Shown here: positions 60,038 to 64,000 of the stretch, in pieces | Layout of the letters: every line of letters starts with the position of its first letter | Numbering within the stretch: position 1 is the first letter of the stretch | Assembly: GCA_910586255.1 (NCBI GenBank) | Contig: CAJUHR010000025.1 | Span: 1 to 64,000, forward strand | DNA from: an uncultured Lachnospiraceae bacterium | GTDB lineage: Bacteria > Bacillota > Clostridia > Lachnospirales > Lachnospiraceae | Direction: 5' to 3' | DNA length: 64,000 nucleotides | Translations under genes and position numbers: made by a program | Notes under the pieces: model-generated | Told to the model about the DNA's origin: nothing | Seen by the model: only the letters and a program-made list of their open reading frames with translations | Databases searched by the model: none

Positions 60038-60064
60038 TTACTGACATTGTCTGAGAACAGTAAC
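60037..60064. repeat. Dispersed palindromic repeat, copy 7
   Basis: GTTACTG at 60037 and CAGTAAC ending at 60064 flank ACATTGTCTGAGAA. The copy overlaps the guaB stop codon region. Confidence 0.7.
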
Positions 60065-60133
60065 GATGAATAAGCATATCTGACGGTTACAAAAAATAAA
60101 AAGAGACAAAAAACGTAATATTTTGACGATAAA

Positions 60134-60170
60134 ATCACGTCCGCCATGTTTTACATGGCGGACATTTTGT
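60134..60170 (+). terminator. Hairpin terminator after guaB
   Basis: GTCCGCCATGT (60139-60149) pairs perfectly with ACATGGCGGAC (60153-60163) around TTT, followed by ATTTTGT. The T run is short, so its efficiency is uncertain. Confidence 0.65.
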
Positions 60171-60229
60171 GATATACTGTCTATATGGGAAAAAATAGTG
60201 CGGGAAGTGTAGCCTAATCAGGGAAAATA

Positions 60230-60238
60230 TGGTATACT
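60230..60238 (+). promoter_or_regulatory. Extended -10 promoter of the cdaA operon
   Basis: TG-G-TATACT at 60230-60238 lies about 33 bases before the first gene at 60271. A second TATACT at 60173-60178 is also possible. Confidence 0.5.
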
Positions 60239-60270
60239 AAACTGATAATTTATGGATGGTGAAGAAAAAT

Positions 60271-60717
60271 ATGCTGAATGAGGACAAGATTAAGTTAATG
60301 ACTGGAATTGCTATATTTGAAAAACAGGAAGGGAAGCGGATTTTTCCTGTTAACCGTTATTTTCAGAGCGATTACATCAGCAGGTACATGTTCCGTTCGT
60401 TTTTTTCTTACACGATCTGTTATCTGTTGTGTGCCATGACCTGGATCTTATATCACATGGAACAGCTTCTCAATACCCTGGATATTGGAGAGATGGTTGA
60501 GACGGGAAAGTATGCGGTGTTTTTCTATATATCGGGGTTGATTTTATATCTCATCATTACCTGGCTGGTGTACCGCAGGCGGTATGAGTATGCCAGACGC
60601 GGCATGAAGGTTTATGTGGCCAAGCTTAAGCGTCTGGAGAAAAGGTACGAGTTCCAGAATCGTGCCAGAGAATTGTCAAAGGAGGGCGGCCGCCATGATC
60701 GTACTTCTCGAAATTAA
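60271..60717 (+). CDS. Small membrane protein upstream of cdaA (unknown)
   Basis: The 148-residue protein has two membrane helices (FFSYTICYLLCAMTWILY near 45-62 and FFYISGLILYLIITWLVY near 85-105) and a basic cytoplasmic tail (LKRLEKRYEFQNRARELSK). I do not recognise the family. ATG at 60271 is chosen over the GTG at 60256; both have weak sites. It overlaps the next gene by 23 bases and may belong to the c-di-AMP operon. Confidence 0.7.
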   Translation: MLNEDKIKLMTGIAIFEKQEGKRIFPVNRYFQSDYISRYMFRSFFSYTICYLLCAMTWILYHMEQLLNTLDIGEMVETGKYAVFFYISGLILYLIITWLVYRRRYEYARRGMKVYVAKLKRLEKRYEFQNRARELSKEGGRHDRTSRN

Positions 60718-61669
60718 GGAGAGGCTAAAATCATTTTATGGAAGATTTGCGGTGCCGGTGGATGTGCTGATTAAGTTTCTTGTCAGTCTGACGGCGCTTG
60801 TTGTAATGAATGGAAACCTGGGATATCTGACACAGATGAAGAACCCTCTGATGATGACGGCCCTCTCTCTGGTATGCGGCTTTGTGCCCTACGGGGCGAT
60901 CAGTTTTCTCTTGGGGGCAGTGTTTTTAGGCCACATTTATTCCGTGTCCATGGAGTTTGCGCTTCTGGCGGGGATATTTCTGGTGCTGGTGGCCCTTTTA
61001 TATTATGGGCTGCAGCCCCGGGACAGCTACTGGCTGATTTTGACGCCGCTGGCCTTTGCCTTTAAGATTCCCTTTGTCATTCCTCTGCTGGCGGGCTTGT
61101 CCGGCGGGCTGGCCGGGGTGATTCCGGTGGGCTGCGGGGTGGCCGTGTACTATATTATGATTTATGTGAAGCAGAATGCCGGTATTCTCACCAATGACGC
61201 GGCGGTGGACATTACGGAGAAATATGTGCAGATGATCCGGGCCATGCTGTCCAACCAGACCATGATGGTGATGATTGCCGCCTGCGCAGCAGGGATTCTG
61301 GTGGTATATCTGATTCATCTTCTCTCTGTGGATTATTCCTGGATTCTGGCAATCGTGTTCGGCTCCGTAATCCAGATGGGAGTGGTGTTTGCAGGGGATT
61401 ATCTTTTTGATGTGCAGACGTCCTTGGAGGAGCTGATGTTGGGGATTCTTATATCCCTGATAGTGGCAGGCATTTATCACTTTTTTGTGTTTGCGGTGGA
61501 TTACAGCAGGACCGAGTATACGCAGTTTGAAGATGACGAGTATGTGTATTATGTAAAGGCAGTGCCAAAGGTTGTGGTATCCAGGCCGGACGTCCGCGTA
61601 CAGCGGATTAACGACCCGAAGAAAACGACACGCAAAAACGGACGCAGGGAAAGAGAGGTCAGACCATGA
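60695..61669 (+). CDS. Multi-pass membrane protein upstream of cdaA (unknown)
   Basis: The 324-residue protein has about nine hydrophobic helices (AISFLLGAVFLGHIY, LAGLSGGLAGVIPVGCGVAV). A cytoplasmic acidic-to-basic C terminus follows (TEYTQFEDDEYVYYVKAVPK, then KKTTRKNGRREREVRP). ATG at 60695 follows AAAGGAGGGCGG. It overlaps cdaA by 4 bases (ATGA). No known transporter signature is seen. The coupling suggests a partner or target of c-di-AMP signalling (inference). Confidence 0.75.
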   Translation: MIVLLEIKERLKSFYGRFAVPVDVLIKFLVSLTALVVMNGNLGYLTQMKNPLMMTALSLVCGFVPYGAISFLLGAVFLGHIYSVSMEFALLAGIFLVLVALLYYGLQPRDSYWLILTPLAFAFKIPFVIPLLAGLSGGLAGVIPVGCGVAVYYIMIYVKQNAGILTNDAAVDITEKYVQMIRAMLSNQTMMVMIAACAAGILVVYLIHLLSVDYSWILAIVFGSVIQMGVVFAGDYLFDVQTSLEELMLGILISLIVAGIYHFFVFAVDYSRTEYTQFEDDEYVYYVKAVPKVVVSRPDVRVQRINDPKKTTRKNGRREREVRP

Positions 61670-62553
61670 CCGATGTTTTTCAGGTGGAAAATATATGGCG
61701 CGGTATCCAGTCCTGGTTTTCTTTATTGCCGAGAATCACACTCACCAATATTTTTGAGATCATCATAATTGCTTTTCTTGTGTATGAGATTCTGTTCTGG
61801 ATCATGAACACAAGAGCGTGGACTCTTCTGAGAGGACTTTTGGTGATTGGTCTTTTTGCCGTGATGGCAGCGATTTTTAAGCTGACTACGATTCTATGGC
61901 TGTTAGAAAAGACCACAACGATTGCAGTGACTGCCCTTGTGATCATATTTCAGCCGGAGCTTCGGAAGGCTTTGGAGCAGTTGGGAAGCCAGAACCTTTT
62001 TGCAGGGATCCTGGCCTTTGATGACGGGAAGGAGACGGCGTTTACGGAAAGGACGGCCAATGAGATCGTGAAGGCGGTCTTTGAGATGGCCAAGGTAAAG
62101 ACAGGGGCTTTGATTGTTCTGGAAAGAAATGTGCCTTTAAAGGAGATAGAGCGCACTGGCATCGAGATCAACGGACTTGTCACCAGCCAGCTGCTTATCA
62201 ATATTTTTGAACATAATACGCCTCTTCACGATGGGGCCGTGGTGGTCCGGGGGAACCGGGTGGCAGCGGCTACCTGCTATCTGCCTCTGTCGGACAATAT
62301 GATGATAAGCAAGGAACTGGGAACCCGGCATCGGGCGGCAGTGGGCATCAGCGAGGTGACGGACAGTTTGACCATCGTGGTGTCGGAGGAAACAGGACGG
62401 GTGTCTTTGGTGGAAGGCGGTATGCTGCGGCGTATCAGTGACGGGGAGAGCCTGCGCAAGGCCTTAGAGCAGATGGAGAAGCAGGAGGAGACAGGCAGCA
62501 ACCGGTTTAAGCTTTGGAAGGGAATAAAGAAGAATGAAGGAAAGGCTGATTAG
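61666..62553 (+). CDS. cdaA: Diadenylate cyclase CdaA
   Basis: CdaA makes c-di-AMP from two ATP at the membrane, controlling potassium and osmolyte balance and wall growth. The 295 residues have N-terminal membrane helices (LTNIFEIIIIAFLVYEILFW, LLVIGLFAVMAAIFKL) and a DAC domain with PLHDGAVVVRGNRV and the catalytic RHR in ELGTRHRAAVGIS. AGAGAGGTC lies before the ATG. The downstream cdaR overlaps by 20 bases. Confidence 0.97.
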   Translation: MTDVFQVENIWRGIQSWFSLLPRITLTNIFEIIIIAFLVYEILFWIMNTRAWTLLRGLLVIGLFAVMAAIFKLTTILWLLEKTTTIAVTALVIIFQPELRKALEQLGSQNLFAGILAFDDGKETAFTERTANEIVKAVFEMAKVKTGALIVLERNVPLKEIERTGIEINGLVTSQLLINIFEHNTPLHDGAVVVRGNRVAAATCYLPLSDNMMISKELGTRHRAAVGISEVTDSLTIVVSEETGRVSLVEGGMLRRISDGESLRKALEQMEKQEETGSNRFKLWKGIKKNEGKAD

Positions 62554-63934
62554 TAATCTGGGATTGAAGATTCTTTCTCTCTTTTTGGCATTTATCATCT
62601 GGCTGGTGGTTGTGAATGTGTCCAATCCTTTAGTCAACCGCCGCAGGGAGGTGACTCTGGATATTGAGAACAGCCAGGTGCTGACAGCGGCCAGAAGGGC
62701 TTATGAGATAAGCGGAAAAAACACGGTTACCGTAAGCTTTGACATTCATACGAGAGATGAATATAAGATTCAGCTGTCCGATTTCCGGGCTTATATTGAC
62801 CTGTCAGAGCTCTATGACGTGACAGGTTCCGTGCCTGTGAAGGTGGAGGTGCTGAAAAATGATGACATATACAGTAATGTAACTGCCAAGCCCGGAGTTG
62901 TGCGGGTGAGGACGGAGGAGCTGCAGACTAAGCCCTTTGAGATTCGGGCGGATCTTTTGGGAAAAGCGGCAGATGGGTATCATGTGGACCATGTGGAGCT
63001 GTCTCCGGATACGGTGACTGTGGAGGGCCCGGTCTCCGAGGTGGGGCATATCAGCTATGTGGGAGTGAAGATCCCAGAGGACGGCATGACCGGTGACATT
63101 ACCGGCCACACGGTGCTGGTATTTTATGATGCCAATGGCAATGAGATGGAGGTGGACGACCGGGTTCACACTAATGTGGATGACACGGGAATCGACTATA
63201 CGGTATTTATCAATAAGGCAAAGGCCCTTTCCCTGGAGTACGGCGTGACGGGAAGCGTGGCCAACGGATACCGCTTTATTGGGGCAGAGGCTCCTAAAGA
63301 GACGGTGATGGTGACAGGGGAGCGGTCGGTTCTGGCTCCTTTAAGCAAGCTGACCATACCGCCGGAGCTTCTGGATTTAAGCGGAGCCACAGAGGACCGG
63401 ATAGTGTCGGTGGATCTGCGGGAGCTTTTGCCTGCTGGCATAGAGCTTGCGGATTCGGAGACTCCTGTCATGGAGATCCGGCTGAGGGTGGAGGCTTTAG
63501 TGACCAGAACCTTTGAGCTGACGGAGCGGGATATTTCCATGGAAGGTCAGAATGAGGATCGGAATTACCGCCTTGTGCCTTCCCGGGTGGAGGTGACAGT
63601 TCAGGGACTTGATTCGGATCTGGAGGGACTGACCGAGGAGGATTTAGGAGCAGTCATTAAGCTGGAGGGACTGGGTGCAGGAACCCATCCAGGGAATATG
63701 GAGTTTAAGGAAAGCGGTGTGTATACGATTGTTTCCAAACCGGAGTTCCAGATAGAGGTGACATTGCGCGGCGGCGTGGTGGAGCAGGGGACGGAAGCAT
63801 TAGAGTCCCAGGAAACGGCAGGAGAGAGTACAGAAGGCCAGGAGGCGGCCCATGAGCCGGGACTGACGGAGCCGGCTTTTGAGGCGGGAGCCAAGCCGGG
63901 GACTGCGGTCGGGGGCGCATCGGAGGAGCCTTAA
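62534..63934 (+). CDS. cdaR: CdaA regulator CdaR (YbbR-domain)
   Basis: CdaR is a membrane-anchored extracellular protein that modulates CdaA. One N-terminal helix (GLKILSLFLAFIIWLVVVNV) precedes several YbbR repeats of about 80 residues (TKPFEIRADLLGKAADGYHV, SPDTVTVEGPVSEVGHISYV). A Glu/Gly/Ala-rich C-terminal tail runs from about 420. The 466-residue length suits a three- or four-domain form. GlmM, usually next, is beyond the window. Confidence 0.95.
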   Translation: MKERLISNLGLKILSLFLAFIIWLVVVNVSNPLVNRRREVTLDIENSQVLTAARRAYEISGKNTVTVSFDIHTRDEYKIQLSDFRAYIDLSELYDVTGSVPVKVEVLKNDDIYSNVTAKPGVVRVRTEELQTKPFEIRADLLGKAADGYHVDHVELSPDTVTVEGPVSEVGHISYVGVKIPEDGMTGDITGHTVLVFYDANGNEMEVDDRVHTNVDDTGIDYTVFINKAKALSLEYGVTGSVANGYRFIGAEAPKETVMVTGERSVLAPLSKLTIPPELLDLSGATEDRIVSVDLRELLPAGIELADSETPVMEIRLRVEALVTRTFELTERDISMEGQNEDRNYRLVPSRVEVTVQGLDSDLEGLTEEDLGAVIKLEGLGAGTHPGNMEFKESGVYTIVSKPEFQIEVTLRGGVVEQGTEALESQETAGESTEGQEAAHEPGLTEPAFEAGAKPGTAVGGASEEP

Positions 63935-64000
63935 AGGTTTGCAGAGAACTGCATGAAGATACAGTGGCTATAGGGTATAGAGCAGACAAGGAAAAGAGGG
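63935..64000. other. Window end after cdaR
   Basis: In the last 66 bases no start codon with ribosome site or terminator can be assigned. Confidence 0.4.

Overview
The window reads as chromosomal DNA of a motile, Gram-positive, moderate-GC member of the Clostridia, most likely a Lachnospiraceae (inference). There are no L- or P-ring genes. The switch protein is the FliY type (CheC-like plus SPOA). CheC, CheD and CheV are present, and the order flgM-flgN-flgK-flgL-(yviE position)-fliW-csrA matches Bacillus subtilis. Many genes start with GTG or TTG behind strong AGGAGG-type sites. I cannot fix the genus from sequence alone.

Layout. 1-1.5 kb: a truncated IS-associated AAA ATPase beside an IS3-family element whose two reading frames join at an A7 slippery site. 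1.8-6.8 kb: de novo purine operon purC-purF-purB-purA behind a strong sigma-A-type promoter. 6.9-7.8 kb: a small FliD-like protein behind a sigma-28-type element. 8.3-33.9 kb: one long early flagellar operon from a sigma-A-type promoter: flgB, fliE, fliF-K, flgD, flgE, flbD, motAB, fliM, cheY, flgC, fliY, fliO-R, flhB, flhA, sigD, two rod genes, cheC, cheD, cheV. 34-36.2 kb: a cell-wall-binding-repeat protein bracketed by two copies of a palindromic repeat, then an Rpn-type nuclease. 36.3-38.2 kb (minus): a ParA-like ATPase overlapping a repeat-rich ComFB-domain protein. 38.4-45.2 kb: a very large FliD, FliS, a FliT-like chaperone, a second FliD-like protein and a degenerate nucleotidyltransferase-fold protein. 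45.2-50.5 kb (minus): the late operon flgM to csrA. 51.1-58.4 kb: a second FliK-like/FlhX pair, two choline-binding-type wall proteins, a lytic transglycosylase, a PilZ protein and a glycosyltransferase. 58.5-64 kb: guaB, then two uncharacterised membrane proteins with cdaA-cdaR (c-di-AMP synthesis).

How it works together. The early operon builds the export gate, rod, hook, stator and switch, and encodes the sigma-28 factor. Candidate sigma-28 promoters (GCCGATAT-like) then sit before the late genes: flgM, fliD, a FliD-like gene and the second FliK-like gene. FlgM, and FliW with CsrA, give feedback on sigma-28 and on flagellar mRNA translation. Two candidate c-di-GMP receptors (ComFB and PilZ) may link motility to second messengers.

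The most unusual content is the ParA/ComFB pair. The ComFB protein carries four copies of an SPDEIAAAF motif that resembles the FliM/FliY N-terminal EIDALL peptide, in a locus that has no flhF/flhG. Also notable are the two FliD-like proteins with a shared novel C-terminal tail, the second FliK-FlhX pair, the three wall-binding proteins inside a flagellar locus, and a dispersed family of GTTACTG...CAGTAAC palindromes.
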